Assembly: GCF_014926405.1 (NCBI RefSeq)
Contig: NZ_JACXXJ020000005.1
Coordinates: 1,865,001 to 1,929,000, forward strand
DNA length: 64,000 nt
Direction: 5' to 3'
Source of the DNA: Agrobacterium vitis
Lineage (GTDB): Bacteria; Pseudomonadota; Alphaproteobacteria; Rhizobiales; Rhizobiaceae
Shown here one piece after another: positions 54,170 through 64,000 of the stretch; positions within the stretch are counted from its first letter, which is position 1, and each line of letters opens with the position of its first letter. The translations under genes and the position numbers were made by a program. The notes under the pieces were generated by a model. That model was given only the letters and a program-made list of their open reading frames with translations. It was not told the origin of the DNA and made no database searches.

Positions 54170-55514
54170 AGACATCCCAGAGCAGTTTGAGATTGAGCGC
54201 GATGATGATCGCGGCGATCACCCAGGCCAGGGCAGCCGTCCAGCGGGAAATGACGAACGAACCCATCTTGCGCTTATCGCTGACGAATTGCACCAACGGC
54301 ACGACGGCAAAGGGCAATTGCATCGACAAGATGACCTGGCTCAGCACCAGCAGTTCCGCCGTTCCCTTGTTGCCGTAAAGCCAGGTGACGATCACCACAG
54401 GAATGATCGCCAGACAGCGGGTCAGCAGGCGGCGCGCCCAATTGGGGATGGTCAGCCGCAGGAACCCTTCCATGACGATCTGTCCAGCCAGCGTTGCCGT
54501 GACCGTGGAATTGATGCCGGAGGCCAGCAGCGCCACGGCAAACAGAGTGGAGGCAAGGCCGAAGCCCAGAAGCGGCGACAACAATTGATGCGCCTGCTCG
54601 ATTTCCTCCACATCGGTGCGACCATTGGCATGAAACACCACGGCGGCGATAATCAGGATCGAGGCATTGACGAACAGCGCCAGCATCAGCGCAATCGTGC
54701 TGTCCAGCGTCGCCCATTTGATCGCATCCTTGCGGCCACGGTCATTGCGCTCATAGGCGCGGGTCTGGACGATGGAGGAATGCAGGTAGAGATTATGAGG
54801 CATAACAGTCGCGCCGATAATGCCGATGGCGACATAGAGCATTTCGCGATTGGTGATCACTTCCGTAGACGGAATGAAGCCCGACAGAATCTCGGCGACC
54901 GGCGGTTGGGCGGCGATGATCTGCGCCAGGAAACACAGGGCGATAATGGTCAGCATCGAGACCACGAAGGCTTCCAGGAAACGAAAACCCTTGTTCATCA
55001 ACAGCAAGAGCAGGAAGGTATCGAGCGCGGTAATCAGCGCCCCGCCGATCAGCGGAATGCCGAACAGCAATTGCAGGGCGATGGCCGTACCGATCACTTC
55101 CGCCAGATCGCAGGCGATAATCGCCACTTCGCAGGCCAGCCACAGACAGATGCGCACCGGCGGCGAATAATGATCGCGGCAGGCCTGGGCGAGATCCCGC
55201 CCGGTGGCAATGCCAAGCCGGGCTGACAGCGCCTGCAACAGGATCGCCATCAGGTTGGAAATCATGATGACCGACAAAAGCGTATAGCCGAACTGCGACC
55301 CGCCAGCGATATCCGTCGCCCAATTGCCGGGATCCATATAGCCGACCGAAATCATATAGCCCGGTCCGGCAAAGGCCATCAGCTTACGCATCCAGGAGCC
55401 GATCTTCGGCACATGGATAGAGGCATGCACTTCCGGCAGACTGGCGCGGTCATCTCCTGGCCGCGCAAAACCCCAGGCCCCTTTCGGGGCGGGACTGGTT
55501 TCCAATTTCGACAT
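54153..55514 (-). CDS. mntH: Nramp-family manganese/divalent metal transporter
   Basis: 453 residues from ATG 55514. About eleven helices. The metal-binding motifs are complete: [20 protein letters not shown] in helix 1 (D-P-G-N) and [20 protein letters not shown] in helix 6 (M-P-H), plus the loop [20 protein letters not shown]. MntH imports Mn2+ with protons. Expression is probably controlled by the divergent MntR gene; two inverted repeats lie in its promoter region. The last 17 bases overlap the DUF2891 gene on the other strand. Confidence 0.96.
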   Translation of the reverse strand: MSKLETSPAPKGAWGFARPGDDRASLPEVHASIHVPKIGSWMRKLMAFAGPGYMISVGYMDPGNWATDIAGGSQFGYTLLSVIMISNLMAILLQALSARLGIATGRDLAQACRDHYSPPVRICLWLACEVAIIACDLAEVIGTAIALQLLFGIPLIGGALITALDTFLLLLLMNKGFRFLEAFVVSMLTIIALCFLAQIIAAQPPVAEILSGFIPSTEVITNREMLYVAIGIIGATVMPHNLYLHSSIVQTRAYERNDRGRKDAIKWATLDSTIALMLALFVNASILIIAAVVFHANGRTDVEEIEQAHQLLSPLLGFGLASTLFAVALLASGINSTVTATLAGQIVMEGFLRLTIPNWARRLLTRCLAIIPVVIVTWLYGNKGTAELLVLSQVILSMQLPFAVVPLVQFVSDKRKMGSFVISRWTAALAWVIAAIIIALNLKLLWDVFSGAV

Positions 55515-55536
55515 AAGTGCCCGTAGCCTGTTTTTA

Positions 55537-55553
55537 TTGCGATTAATTCGCAA
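55537..55553. promoter_or_regulatory. Candidate operator near mntH start
   Basis: TTGCGA (55537-55542) and TCGCAA (55548-55553) form a perfect six-base dyad around TTAAT, 22 bases before mntH. It could bind MntR or a Fur/Mur-type regulator; the sequence TTGCGATTAATTCGCAA is reminiscent of Mur-responsive sequences but I cannot verify a match. Confidence 0.45.
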
Positions 55554-55579
55554 CAATCTGCGCCGGTTTTTTTAATTAT

Positions 55580-55601
55580 GCAATAGGCTATATTCTATTG
55601 C
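55580..55601. promoter_or_regulatory. Candidate MntR operator in the mntH/mntR gap
   Basis: GCAATAG (55580-55586) and CTATTGC (55595-55601) are exact complements around the eight-base spacer GCTATATT, which itself looks like a promoter -10 region. A symmetric dyad of this size between mntH and its regulator is what a DtxR-family repressor would bind. Confidence 0.55.
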
Positions 55602-55748
55602 TTTGGCTTTATTCGAAGGCTCTGCCTCTGGGCCGCATCCCGCAATCCCGCTGTTTTTCGAAAGCCGCCGGAGGCTGGTCATCAAGGCCAAGACTTGCTA
55701 CTGCATTGTTTCGCCTTGACCAGGCCACAGCGCACGGTTGCGTCAAAA

Positions 55749-56282
55749 ATGGTGCAAGGCGAGTACCCCACTGAATACGAGGACCAGCATTTGGCGCGCA
55801 CGTCACCTTCAAAGCCCCGGACCGGTTCCCTGCCGGATGCCGACGCCCATTCTGAAGGCTTCCGGCAGGCGCGCGAGGCGCAACGCAGCGCGCTGGTGGA
55901 GGATTATGTCGAACTGATCGCAGATCTGATCGCCGAAGGTCAGGAGGCCCGTCAGGTCGATATCGCCCAACGGCTCGGCGTCGCCCAACCGACCGTGGCC
56001 AAGATGCTGGCACGGCTGACCGAGGGCGGTCTGATTTCCCGCAAGCCCTATCGCGGAGTTTTCCTGACCGAGGCCGGAGAAAAACTGGCGCAGGAAAGCC
56101 GGGAGCGGCACGAGACTGTTGAGGATTTTCTGAAAATGCTCGGCGTCTGCGAAAAGACCGCGCGGATCGACGCCGAAGGAATCGAGCACTATGTCAGCGC
56201 CGAAACGCTCGCGGCCTTTCGTAAAGCGCTGACTGAGGGACTTGCCGGATCACGGGCAGACGAGATCAACGATCACCAATAA
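55749..56282 (+). CDS. mntR: Manganese-responsive repressor, DtxR/MntR family
   Basis: 177 residues from ATG 55749 (ATG 55695 is an alternative). MntR of proteobacterial type: [60 protein letters not shown] (recognition helix), [20 protein letters not shown], and [20 protein letters not shown] followed by [11 protein letters not shown], with the metal-ligand Glu and His residues. The Cys at LGVCEKTA is the usual position. It represses mntH when Mn is high. It faces mntH across a 234-base promoter region and is convergent with ppx at 17 bases. Confidence 0.93.
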   Translation: MVQGEYPTEYEDQHLARTSPSKPRTGSLPDADAHSEGFRQAREAQRSALVEDYVELIADLIAEGQEARQVDIAQRLGVAQPTVAKMLARLTEGGLISRKPYRGVFLTEAGEKLAQESRERHETVEDFLKMLGVCEKTARIDAEGIEHYVSAETLAAFRKALTEGLAGSRADEINDHQ

Positions 56283-56299
56283 CAACAGCAGAAATCAGC

Positions 56300-57820
56300 T
56301 CACTCAAACCGAAAGGCCAGCCGCTTGCCTGTCAGTTTCGACAGTTGCTGCAAACGGCCATCCAAGCGCTCCCCGGCAAAATCGTCATAGTCCTTTGGAA
56401 CCACGAATTCGAGGTCGAGATCCGACCGCTTTGACCGTTCGAAGGTCAGATGATTGACCACGCCCGGCATCGAGGCCGAAAACAGATAGACCACGCGCAG
56501 CAGCCCACCCAATAGCTTTGCCCGATCCAGCAGTCTCTGCGTGGCAATGGTGGCGAGCGGACCGGTCTGCCCATCGTCATGCAGGCCTTCGAACCGGTAA
56601 TAATTGCTGAGCGCGATAAAGGCCCGGCCCGGATGGCTGATGCCGACAAAGGAGGAGTGGGCAATCAGGTTCAGCGCCTGCAAGCCGCGATAATCGGGAT
56701 GGGCGCGCCAGCTCAGATCGGCCAGAAGGCAGGCGGCCTGACGATAACGCGCCTCTTCCTCCGTCTCCACGACATCGAAAAACGGCATCATCGCGCCGGA
56801 CCACTCTGCAAGCTCACGCGCATGTTCCGGCGAGCGGGCGCGCAGGATTGCCAATTCGTCGGCGGCTTCCAGCAATGGGTCCAGCGCGCGGATCTCGTCC
56901 GACAGCTTGGAATAAAGATAGCCCTCCCGCACGCCTTGCGCGGAAAAGCAGACCCGGGCAGGCTGCATGGCCTCCAGCACTTCGCGAAGCGCAACCGCGC
57001 CAAAAGGAATCAATGTGCGGCGGCTCTTGGAAACAGTCTGCCAAGCCGGTGCGCGGGCGCTAACACCAGTCAGGATTTCGTCGAGAAACTGCATCATCTC
57101 GGCAGTGGACACTTCATAGCCCTGCATCATATGCAGGGGATAATTGCGGATTTCCATATGCAGCTTGGCAATATTGCGCCATGTGCCACCGACCGCATAA
57201 AAAGTCCGCCCCTGGCCGTTTTTTAAAAGGCTGGCCGAGCGTACCTGCTTGCGGGCAAAACTGGCCGCCTTTTCAAGTGAGCCTTCTGACAGTTCCGATA
57301 GCCGCAAGCCGCCGAGTGGCAGGGTAATTCCCTTGCCAATCGCCTGCCCCTTGACATCGACCAGCTCGAGAGAACCGCCGCCCAAATCGCCGGCAATACC
57401 ATCCGGGTCATGAAAGCCGCTGATGATGCCATAGGCGGAATAGAGCGCCTCTTCCTCGCCGGACAAAACCTCGATTTTATGGTCGAGGATTGCTTCGGCC
57501 TCGGCGATGAACGCGGGACCGTTTTGCGCCTCGCGCGCCGCCGCCGTTGCCAGAACATGCATGGAGACCGCACGGGCCTGCTGCGACAAGGCGTGAAAAC
57601 GCTTCAGCGCCAAAAGCGCGCGCCTGACACCCTCTTCATCCATCCTGCCGGTCTTGGCGAGGCCCTTGCCCAGACCGCACAGCACTTTCTCGTTAAAGAG
57701 AATGGCAGGCGCCCGCGACAGGCCTTCGTAGATCACCAGACGAATGGAATTCGAGCCGATATCGACGACGGAAACAGGGGAAATTCCGGGGAGACGCCCC
57801 TGCGCTTCGGATTGGGTCAT
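56300..57820 (-). CDS. ppx: Exopolyphosphatase
   Basis: 506 residues of the Ppx/GppA family. N-terminal sugar-kinase-like lobes: SVVDIGSNSIRLVIYEGLS, ILDHKIEVLSGEEEALYSAY and IAGDLGGGSLELVDVKGQAI (phosphate loops). A C-terminal HD-like extension follows (SPEHARELAEWSGAMMPFF, NLIAHSSFVGISHPGRAFIA). It degrades polyphosphate from the end or hydrolyses pppGpp. It starts 75 bases after ppk on the same strand, so synthesis and breakdown are in one run. It is convergent with mntR at a 17-base gap. Confidence 0.95.
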   Translation of the reverse strand: MTQSEAQGRLPGISPVSVVDIGSNSIRLVIYEGLSRAPAILFNEKVLCGLGKGLAKTGRMDEEGVRRALLALKRFHALSQQARAVSMHVLATAAAREAQNGPAFIAEAEAILDHKIEVLSGEEEALYSAYGIISGFHDPDGIAGDLGGGSLELVDVKGQAIGKGITLPLGGLRLSELSEGSLEKAASFARKQVRSASLLKNGQGRTFYAVGGTWRNIAKLHMEIRNYPLHMMQGYEVSTAEMMQFLDEILTGVSARAPAWQTVSKSRRTLIPFGAVALREVLEAMQPARVCFSAQGVREGYLYSKLSDEIRALDPLLEAADELAILRARSPEHARELAEWSGAMMPFFDVVETEEEARYRQAACLLADLSWRAHPDYRGLQALNLIAHSSFVGISHPGRAFIALSNYYRFEGLHDDGQTGPLATIATQRLLDRAKLLGGLLRVVYLFSASMPGVVNHLTFERSKRSDLDLEFVVPKDYDDFAGERLDGRLQQLSKLTGKRLAFRFE

Positions 57821-57895
57821 GCGTATCCAGTTTGGCGTTCACTTGCTTTGCAGGTCTCTCCGAAAGCCGGTCCACCCGCCTTTTGGAAAACCTGC

Positions 57896-60100
57896 TTAGC
57901 TTTTCCGACCGGAAACAACCCCGGCGATCAGCTTCGGCGCACTTGACTTCAAAGCTTCACCCCGCCCTGACAGGCTGGGATTAGTCATGAAATACTGTTG
58001 CGCGTTAAAAGGTTCCTCGCCTGCGCGCACATCGATGCGCCTCGACGTTCCATCGGGCAATATCTCGTAGCTCTGCTGGTTGTCAATCAGATTGCCCAGC
58101 ATGATCTGCGAGAGAACCTGTTCATGCACCGTTGGGTTGACCAGCGGCACCAAGGTTTCGACACGCCGGTCCAGATTGCGCGGCATCATATCGGCCGAGC
58201 CGATATAGACCAGCGCCTTTTCAGAGGGCAGACGATGGCCGTTGCCGAAGCAGAAAATCCGGCTGTGTTCGAGGAAGCGTCCGATAATCGACTTGACCCG
58301 GATATTTTCCGAGAGACCCGCCACCTGCGGCCGCAGGCAGCAGATGCCGCGAATGACCAGATCCACCTCAACGCCAGCGCGGCTGGCGCGGTAGAGCGCA
58401 TCGATGATCTCAGGATCGACCAGCGAATTCATCTTCATCCAGATGCCGGACGGCTTGCCATCCTTGGCATTGCTGGTTTCTTCCTCGATATGGCGCAGAA
58501 TACGCGAGCGCATCGTGTAGGGAGACACCGCCAGCTTCATGTTTTCCTCCGGCTCGCCATAGCCGGTGATGAAATTGAAGACATTGGCCATGTCGTGAGC
58601 AATCTTCGGATTGCAGGTAAAGAACGACAGGTCCGTATAGATCTTCGCGGTAATCGGGTGGTAGTTGCCGGTGCCGAGATGGCAATAGGTCCTGAGCTTG
58701 CCGTCCTCGCGGCGCACCACCATCGACATCTTGGCATGGGTCTTCAGCTCGATAAAGCCGAACACCACCTGCACGCCAGCCCGCTCCAGGTCGCGCGCCC
58801 AGCGGATATTGGCCTCTTCATCAAACCGGGCCTTCAACTCCACCAGCGCCGTCACCGATTTTCCGGCATCGGCGGCATCGATCAGGGCGCGGACAATCGG
58901 GCTGTCATTGGAGGTGCGGTAAAGCGTCTGCTTGATGGCCAGCACGTCGGGATCACGAGCGGCCTGCAGCAGGAACTGCACCACGACATCGAAGCTTTCG
59001 TAAGGGTGGTGAACCACCATGTCCTTCTCGCGGATGGCCGCCAGGCAATCGCCCATATGCTCACGAACCCGCTCCGGGAAACGGGCATTGTAAGGCTCAA
59101 ACCGCAAATCTTCACGCGGTGCCTTGGTAATTTCAGAGATAGTATTCAGCGCCAACAGCCCCGGCAGAACCGCGACGCGATTATCAGGCACATTCAATTC
59201 CTGCACCACGAACTGGCGCAGCGCCGCTGGCATTTCCGAATCGGTTTCGATGCGGATCACCTTGCCGCGGCGACGGCGTTTCAGAGCAGTTTCGAAAAAC
59301 CGGACCAGATCTTCGGCCTCTTCCTCGACCTCGATATCGCTGTCGCGGATGATGCGGAACGTGCCGTAACCCTTGACCTCATAACCGGGATAGAGCCGGT
59401 GGATGAACATGCCGACCACATCTTCGAGCGTGATGTAGCGGATGGTGTTTTTGTCGTCGGGCAGGCGAATGAAGCGGTCCAGCGCAGTCGGCAGGCGCAG
59501 CAGTGCCGTCATCGGCTCCTTGCCATGCAGGCTTTCCAGTTGCAGGCCCATGGAAAAGCCGAGATTGGGAATGAACGGGAACGGATGGGCCGGATCGATG
59601 GACAGTGGCGTCAGGACGGGAAAGATCGACTGCTCAAATTCGGTCCCCAGCCAGGTGCGGTCTTCCTCGGAAAGAGCCGAGGGCCGAACGATCAGAATGT
59701 CTTCCTTGGCGAGATATTGCTGCAAGACGGCCAGCGACGCCTGCTGTTCCATTTGCAGATTGTCGATTTCCTTGAGGATATCTTCCAGCTGCTCAACCGG
59801 CGTGCGTCCATCAGGGCTCTTGATAACAATGCCCTGGCGCACCTGGCCTTCCAGCCCGGCGACGCGCACCATGAAAAACTCATCCAGGTTGGCGGCGGAA
59901 ATCGACAGGAAGCGCACACGCTCCAGCAGCGGATGGGCGGTGTTCAGGGTTTCCTCAAGCACTCGCCGATTGAATTGCAGCCAGGAAAATTCGCGGTTGA
60001 TGAAGCGATGCGGGCTGGAGAGCAATTCCTCGCGCGCGACCTCTTCTCCCGCCAGGATAACCGTTTCCTGAGATACCGCCGATTCCGTTACCGATTCCAT
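57896..60100 (-). CDS. ppk: Polyphosphate kinase 1
   Basis: 734 residues from ATG 60100 with GGCGGG upstream; the open frame above is leader. PPK1 makes polyphosphate from ATP. N-domain: [20 protein letters not shown], then head domain. Both phosphohistidines are present: the autophosphorylated one in [12 protein letters not shown] (about residue 453) and the second in [14 protein letters not shown]. Mg-binding residues are in [17 protein letters not shown]. It is the third gene of perM-hdaA-ppk-ppx but has its own 164-base leader, with a Pho-box-like site upstream. Long open frames opposite it are artefacts. Confidence 0.97.
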   Translation of the reverse strand: MESVTESAVSQETVILAGEEVAREELLSSPHRFINREFSWLQFNRRVLEETLNTAHPLLERVRFLSISAANLDEFFMVRVAGLEGQVRQGIVIKSPDGRTPVEQLEDILKEIDNLQMEQQASLAVLQQYLAKEDILIVRPSALSEEDRTWLGTEFEQSIFPVLTPLSIDPAHPFPFIPNLGFSMGLQLESLHGKEPMTALLRLPTALDRFIRLPDDKNTIRYITLEDVVGMFIHRLYPGYEVKGYGTFRIIRDSDIEVEEEAEDLVRFFETALKRRRRGKVIRIETDSEMPAALRQFVVQELNVPDNRVAVLPGLLALNTISEITKAPREDLRFEPYNARFPERVREHMGDCLAAIREKDMVVHHPYESFDVVVQFLLQAARDPDVLAIKQTLYRTSNDSPIVRALIDAADAGKSVTALVELKARFDEEANIRWARDLERAGVQVVFGFIELKTHAKMSMVVRREDGKLRTYCHLGTGNYHPITAKIYTDLSFFTCNPKIAHDMANVFNFITGYGEPEENMKLAVSPYTMRSRILRHIEEETSNAKDGKPSGIWMKMNSLVDPEIIDALYRASRAGVEVDLVIRGICCLRPQVAGLSENIRVKSIIGRFLEHSRIFCFGNGHRLPSEKALVYIGSADMMPRNLDRRVETLVPLVNPTVHEQVLSQIMLGNLIDNQQSYEILPDGTSRRIDVRAGEEPFNAQQYFMTNPSLSGRGEALKSSAPKLIAGVVSGRKS

Positions 60101-60229
60101 TGTTCCCGCCTTCGTTTTCAATGCCTTCCGGCATATAAAGGTTGGCGCATCATCCATGATGCACCAGCCCCTTCCACCCGATAAACTACACTCCACCCTG
60201 AAACGGTTTCCGAGTCAGAGACTTGCCCA

Positions 60230-60261
60230 ACTATACCAGCAACACGACGTTCCTGTGACAG
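60230..60261 (-). promoter_or_regulatory. Candidate PhoB-dependent promoter of ppk
   Basis: On the minus strand, CTGTCAC (60261-60255) and ACGTCGT (60250-60244) lie one helical turn apart, like a Pho box with a weak second half, and TATAGT (60235-60230) follows eight bases on as a -10. A start near 60223 would leave a leader of about 120 bases before ppk. Low phosphate commonly induces ppk through PhoB. Only the first half-site is a good match. Confidence 0.45.
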
Positions 60262-60264
60262 GCT

Positions 60265-60987
60265 TTAGCGATCGTGCGCCACGACCGCGTCCAGAACCTC
60301 TGCCGCCAGCGCGCGCGAAATTTTTGCCCGCCGTGCCAGTGCCAGCCGGTCCAACTGCTCAACCACGGCCTGGGCGGCAGCCAGCGACCGTTCCATACGC
60401 TGAACAATATAATCAACGACTCGCTCGTCAATCGCCAATTGGCGGTCGGCAAACAGCTTGACGATCACCTGCGACAGCAAGGCCTCGTCCGGCTCGCCAA
60501 TTTCAACCAGTGTCGCGGCCTTCAGCCGGGAACGCAGGTCCGCAAGCTTAACCGGCCAGGACAAAGGCCAGGTGCGCGAGGTGATCAGCAGGGTCGTCCC
60601 ATGCTGCTTGACGCTATTGATCACATGAAACAACTCGACCTCGTCGAAATCCGCCCGGTCAGCGTCCTCGAACAGCACCGCCCCCTTGGATGCGGTCATG
60701 GAGGCATCCGCTCCCGACACAGGCAGAATATCAACAGCCCCACTTTGCGTCCGCCAGATTTCCGCCAGATGCGATTTACCGGAGCCTTGCGGCCCCGACA
60801 AGATCACCACCGGTGACGGCCAGTTGGGCCAGGCATCGACAACAGACACGGCAGCCGCCAGCCGACCAGAGACAAGCAGGTCGTCACGGCCCGATGCCGG
60901 CCTGTGGCCCAAGGCGAGCGGCAATTGTTCGCCCGTTTTGCCGTCATATGCTTGGCGTCGGGCCGCTGTCTTGTCGATGTCACGCAT
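60265..60987 (-). CDS. hdaA: HdaA-type DnaA regulatory inactivator
   Basis: 240 residues, an isolated AAA+ domain related to DnaA domain III. Walker A: GPQGSGKSHLAEIW (about residue 66); Walker B-like: VLFEDADRAD; sensor region: LLITSRTWPLSWPVKLADLR with the box VII-like Arg, then a C-terminal lid helix. HdaA inactivates DnaA-ATP with the sliding clamp after initiation; the N-terminal QLPLALGHRP (about 20-30) fits the clamp-binding Q-L-x-L-x-L/F motif. The start is immediately after the perM stop (TAAATG), a conserved pairing in alphaproteobacteria. Confidence 0.93.
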   Translation of the reverse strand: MRDIDKTAARRQAYDGKTGEQLPLALGHRPASGRDDLLVSGRLAAAVSVVDAWPNWPSPVVILSGPQGSGKSHLAEIWRTQSGAVDILPVSGADASMTASKGAVLFEDADRADFDEVELFHVINSVKQHGTTLLITSRTWPLSWPVKLADLRSRLKAATLVEIGEPDEALLSQVIVKLFADRQLAIDERVVDYIVQRMERSLAAAQAVVEQLDRLALARRAKISRALAAEVLDAVVAHDR

Positions 60988-62127
60988 TTACGTCTCTGAA
61001 ATGACGGGAGGGCGGACTTCCTTGATCACGGTCGCCTCCTCACCATAGTATAGATCGCTGTCAAGATACCGCCGCACGGCAAAGCGAACAAGCACGCCAA
61101 CTGCCGCCGCGCAGGGAACCGCGACCAGAACCCCCAGAAAACCGAAGAGCGAGCCGAAGGCGAACATCGCAAACATCAGCCAGACCGGATGCAGGCCGAC
61201 GCTGGAGCCGACCAGCTTGGGCTGAAGGACATTGCCTTCCAGAAACTGGCCGGTGAAGAAGAATACGCCTGTGATGACCACCCAGAGATAGTCCGGCCAG
61301 AACTGCACCGCCGCCATGCCGAGCGCCAGAATAAGACCAACGGAAGAGCCGACATAGGGAATGAAGCTGATCATGCCGGTGAAAAATCCGATCAGCAGGC
61401 CAAAATTCAAACCGATCAGCGACAGGCCGACCGCATAGTAAATGCCGAGGATGAGGCAGAGCGAGCCCTGGCCCCGCACGAAACCGGCAATGGTCCGGTT
61501 CATTTCGCGGGCGATTTCCCGCACGGCGCCGACCTGGTTGCGCGGAATGAGGCTGTCCAGCTTGGCCATCATCCGGTCCCAGTCGAGCAGAAGATAGAAG
61601 GCGACAACAGGGGTCACCACCAGCAGGGAGATGATGTCGAGCAACGCCTTGCCGGAATTCCACAATTGCGACAGAAGCGTGCCGATAAAGCCTGCCCCTT
61701 CCGCCAGATAGCGAGAGAAATTGCCCTTGATCGCCGCCATCTGGGTGCTCACCTGGCCATTCAGCCATTTCGGTACCCAGGAGGCGTTGGATTTGGCAAT
61801 CAGCGCCTGCAACTGGCTGACATAATCGGGGATATTGGTGATGAAGTCATTGAGCTGAGTGACGAGGACCGGAATGATGATCACCAGCGACAAGACGAAA
61901 ATCACCACAAAGGACACCAGGATTAGCACCGTGGCCATCATCCGTGACAGGCCCAGCCGCTCCAGCCGGTCGGCGACCGGATCGAGAAAATAGGCAAGCG
62001 CCATGCCAGCCACAAACGGCAGCAGGATGGAGCTGAAGGTCAGCAAAAAGGCGATGACCACCGCCAGCGTGCCGATGCCGAAAAGAACCTGCCGCCAGAA
62101 AACGGGGCCGCTGACGCGCTTGATCAT
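60988..62127 (-). CDS. AI-2E/PerM family membrane protein
   Basis: 379 residues with about eight helices in the family arrangement: AFLLTFSSILLPFVAGMALA, FLDPVADRLERLGLSRMMAT (the P-V-x-x-L-E-R motif), VVTPVVAFYLLLDWDRMMAK, MNRTIAGFVRGQGSLCLILG, and FFTGMISFIPYVGSSVGLIL (P-Y-x-G). Family members include proton/sodium exporters and the disputed AI-2 exporter TqsA, so the substrate is uncertain. It begins the perM-hdaA-ppk-ppx run and is divergent from purM across 270 bases in which I see no clear PurR-like box. Confidence 0.9.
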   Translation of the reverse strand: MIKRVSGPVFWRQVLFGIGTLAVVIAFLLTFSSILLPFVAGMALAYFLDPVADRLERLGLSRMMATVLILVSFVVIFVLSLVIIIPVLVTQLNDFITNIPDYVSQLQALIAKSNASWVPKWLNGQVSTQMAAIKGNFSRYLAEGAGFIGTLLSQLWNSGKALLDIISLLVVTPVVAFYLLLDWDRMMAKLDSLIPRNQVGAVREIAREMNRTIAGFVRGQGSLCLILGIYYAVGLSLIGLNFGLLIGFFTGMISFIPYVGSSVGLILALGMAAVQFWPDYLWVVITGVFFFTGQFLEGNVLQPKLVGSSVGLHPVWLMFAMFAFGSLFGFLGVLVAVPCAAAVGVLVRFAVRRYLDSDLYYGEEATVIKEVRPPVISET

Positions 62128-62397
62128 GATTTATGTCCTTCCCGGCGGATTGCCTTTTGCAAACTGGATAGGGCGGGCCACAACAGGCCATCCTAGCATC
62201 GTGCCGATGAACATGAGATAGGATGGTGTTTCGTCAAGGGTCAAGGTGGCGCGACCGCAATTCGCATATGCAGCCACCACAGACCTTGGAAAACGACGAA
62301 AAAGCGGGAGTTTCCGGCCCTTGCGCTTGCATCGCGGCCCCACCCATGCCATGGCGGGCGAAACGTGCCAACCCTGCCAACCAGCGGAGACGAACGG

Positions 62398-63471
62398 ATG
62401 AGCCAGTCGGGGAAAAACGGTCTGACCTATAGCGATGCAGGCGTCGATATCGATGCGGGCAATCTTCTGGTCGAAAAGATCAAGCCTGCGGTTCGCTCCA
62501 CCCGCCGCCCGGGTGCCGATGGCGAGATTGGCGGCTTCGGCGGATTGTTCGACCTGAAAGCGGCAGGCTTTACCGATCCGATTTTGGTGGCGGCCAATGA
62601 CGGCGTCGGCACCAAGCTGAAGATCGCTATCGACGCGGGCCTGCATGACACTGTCGGCATCGACCTCGTTGCCATGTGCGTCAACGATCTGGTGGTGCAG
62701 GGTGCCGAACCCCTGCTGTTTCTTGATTATTACGCCACCGGCAAGCTCGATCCCGATCAGGGTGCGGCCATTGTTGGCGGCATTGCGGCGGGCTGCCGCG
62801 AGGCAGGCTGCGCGCTGATCGGCGGCGAGACCGCTGAAATGCCCGGCATGTATTCCGGCGGCGATTACGATCTGGCCGGTTTTGCGGTCGGTGCCGCCGA
62901 GCGCGGTGAGCTTCTGCCTGCGGGCGATATTGCCGAAGGCGATGTCATTCTGGGTCTTGCCTCATCCGGCGTCCATTCCAACGGCTTTTCGCTGGTGCGC
63001 AAGATCGTCGAGCTGTCCGGCCTTGGCTGGGACGCACCGGCACCGTTTGCAGAAGGTGCTACGCTTGGCGCGGCCCTGCTGACCCCGACCCGGATCTATG
63101 TGAAGCCGCTGTTGAAGGCGATCCGCGAGACCAAGGCCCTGAAGGCACTGGCCCATATTACCGGCGGTGGTTTTCCCGAGAATATTCCGCGTGTCCTGCC
63201 AAAACATCTGGCCGCCGAAATCGACCTCGCGTCGATCACGGTTCCCGCGGTGTTTTCCTGGCTGTCGAAAACCGGTGGCGTGGCGCAGAATGAAATGCTG
63301 CGCACCTTCAACTGCGGCGTCGGCATGATTGTCGTGGTCTCCGCTGAAAACGCCGACGCGGTTGCTGCTGCTCTGGAAGCCGAAGGCGAAACCGTCGCCC
63401 GTCTTGGCCGGATGATTTCCCGTGAGGAAGGCGCGCCCGGTACTGTGTATAAGGGAACGCTCGGCCTATGA
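62398..63471 (+). CDS. purM: Phosphoribosylformylglycinamidine cyclo-ligase
   Basis: 357 residues from ATG 62398, eight bases after GGAG. It forms the imidazole ring of purines (AIR). Signatures: [80 protein letters not shown] (V-N-D-L motif), and [20 protein letters not shown]. The divergent gene set downstream of a conserved purM-perM junction is standard in Rhizobiales. The stop overlaps the purN start as ATGA. Confidence 0.97.
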   Translation: MSQSGKNGLTYSDAGVDIDAGNLLVEKIKPAVRSTRRPGADGEIGGFGGLFDLKAAGFTDPILVAANDGVGTKLKIAIDAGLHDTVGIDLVAMCVNDLVVQGAEPLLFLDYYATGKLDPDQGAAIVGGIAAGCREAGCALIGGETAEMPGMYSGGDYDLAGFAVGAAERGELLPAGDIAEGDVILGLASSGVHSNGFSLVRKIVELSGLGWDAPAPFAEGATLGAALLTPTRIYVKPLLKAIRETKALKALAHITGGGFPENIPRVLPKHLAAEIDLASITVPAVFSWLSKTGGVAQNEMLRTFNCGVGMIVVVSAENADAVAAALEAEGETVARLGRMISREEGAPGTVYKGTLGL

Positions 63472-64000
63472 GTTCGGCACCCTCATCTGAGGTCGAAAGG
63501 CCATCTCACCTCAAAAAGCGTGTCGCCGTGCTGGTTTCCGGCAGCGGCTCCAATATGGTGGCGCTGGCCAAGGCCTGCGAAGAGGCGGATTACCCGGCGG
63601 AAATCGTTGCGGTATTCTCCGACAAGCCGGAGGCTGGCGGTCTGGTCAAGGCCCGCGATCTCGGCATTTTCGCTGCCGCTTTTCCCCGTAAGGACTATGC
63701 CAGCAAGGCGGACCACGAAGCAGCCATTCTGGCCGCACTGGATCAGGTACAGCCCGATCTGATCTGTCTTGCCGGTTATATGCGGTTGCTGTCGGGCGAT
63801 TTCATCCGTCGCTATCAGGGCCGTATTCTCAACATCCATCCTTCGCTTCTGCCGCTGTTTCCGGGCCTGCACACCCACCAGCGGGCGCTGGATGCTGGCA
63901 TGAAGATTGCCGGATGCACCGTACATTTCGTCACAGAAGGTATGGATGAAGGTCCAATTGTCGCGCAGGCCGCTGTACCCGTGTTGCCAACCGATACCGC
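63468..64000 (+). CDS. purN: Phosphoribosylglycinamide formyltransferase, truncated by window end
   Basis: 177 residues are visible from ATG 63468, which overlaps the purM stop by four bases; the rest lies beyond the window. It formylates GAR with 10-formyl-THF. The start has [20 protein letters not shown] (phosphate-binding loop), and the catalytic region is visible: [40 protein letters not shown] (H-P-S-L-L-P signature with catalytic Asn and His) and [18 protein letters not shown] (Asp). About 13 residues before the fold ([13 protein letters not shown]) are an unusual polar extension. Confidence 0.96.
   Translation, partial: MSSAPSSEVERPSHLKKRVAVLVSGSGSNMVALAKACEEADYPAEIVAVFSDKPEAGGLVKARDLGIFAAAFPRKDYASKADHEAAILAALDQVQPDLICLAGYMRLLSGDFIRRYQGRILNIHPSLLPLFPGLHTHQRALDAGMKIAGCTVHFVTEGMDEGPIVAQAAVPVLPTDT

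Noticed and set aside
57998..60184. 728-codon open frame on the plus strand opposite ppk
   Set aside because: Long antisense frames are common opposite high-GC genes. The translation is His/Arg-rich with no domain, and ppk on the other strand is complete with both catalytic histidines.

Overview
The window is ordinary chromosomal DNA of an alphaproteobacterium, very probably a member of the Rhizobiaceae (Agrobacterium/Allorhizobium/Rhizobium group). The evidence is the gene content and order (cbp3-like chaperone, yceD, plsX, fabH, ihfA and merR in a row; glyA-nrdR-ribD-ribE; ldtR-ldtP; perM-hdaA-ppk-ppx divergent from purM-purN), a DUF982 protein, a Mg-type HemB without the zinc cysteines, a MucR/LdtR-era style of small palindromic intergenic repeats, and high GC with wide-open antisense frames. 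I see no insertion sequence, prophage, CRISPR array, plasmid origin or rRNA. About 56 protein genes and one tRNA can be supported; the first and last genes run off the window.

Region 1 (1-9900) is a surface-polysaccharide locus: a GNAT/CelD-like acyltransferase, a Wzz-type co-polymerase fused to a degenerate tyrosine-kinase domain, an outer-membrane Wza-like lipoprotein, two family-4-type glycosyltransferases, a polyprenyl-phosphate sugar-1-phosphate transferase and a Wzy/O-antigen-ligase-like polymerase. Together these are the parts of a Wzx/Wzy-type export route, without the flippase inside the window. The layout resembles holdfast or unipolar-polysaccharide loci.

Region 2 (9900-20150) holds an esterase, tRNA-Pro(GGG), an HWE/HisKA_2-type sensor kinase with two PAS domains, a PRC-barrel protein, DUF982, then the minus-strand lipid/IHF operon (chaperone, yceD, plsX, fabH, ihfA, merR) divergent from bamE. 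Region 3 (20150-35130) is housekeeping: hppA, ribH-nusB-MFS, glyA-nrdR-ribD-ribE, ldtR and its probable target L,D-transpeptidase, hemB, an RDD protein and bpt.

Region 4 (35200-40950) is the most accessory-looking part: two c-di-GMP enzymes (GAF-degenerate GGDEF-EAL and membrane GGDEF-EAL) around a PhcB-like methyltransferase. Region 5 (41050-56300) has parC, an orphan secreted protein, aspS, an MFS transporter, a multicopper oxidase, the rnd-GNAT-rsm22-DUF2891 run, and mntH facing mntR across a promoter with two palindromes. Region 6 (56300-64000) is polyphosphate metabolism (ppx, ppk), hdaA, an AI-2E family membrane protein and the start of purM-purN.

The best leads are: the kinase-dead Wzz fusion; a four-cysteine pattern in the Rsm22 protein that fits an Fe-S cluster; a structured leader before bpt that could be a small RNA; candidate MntR and Pho boxes; and intergenic palindromic repeats placed exactly at stop codons between convergent genes. 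None amounts to a clearly new defence or mobile system.
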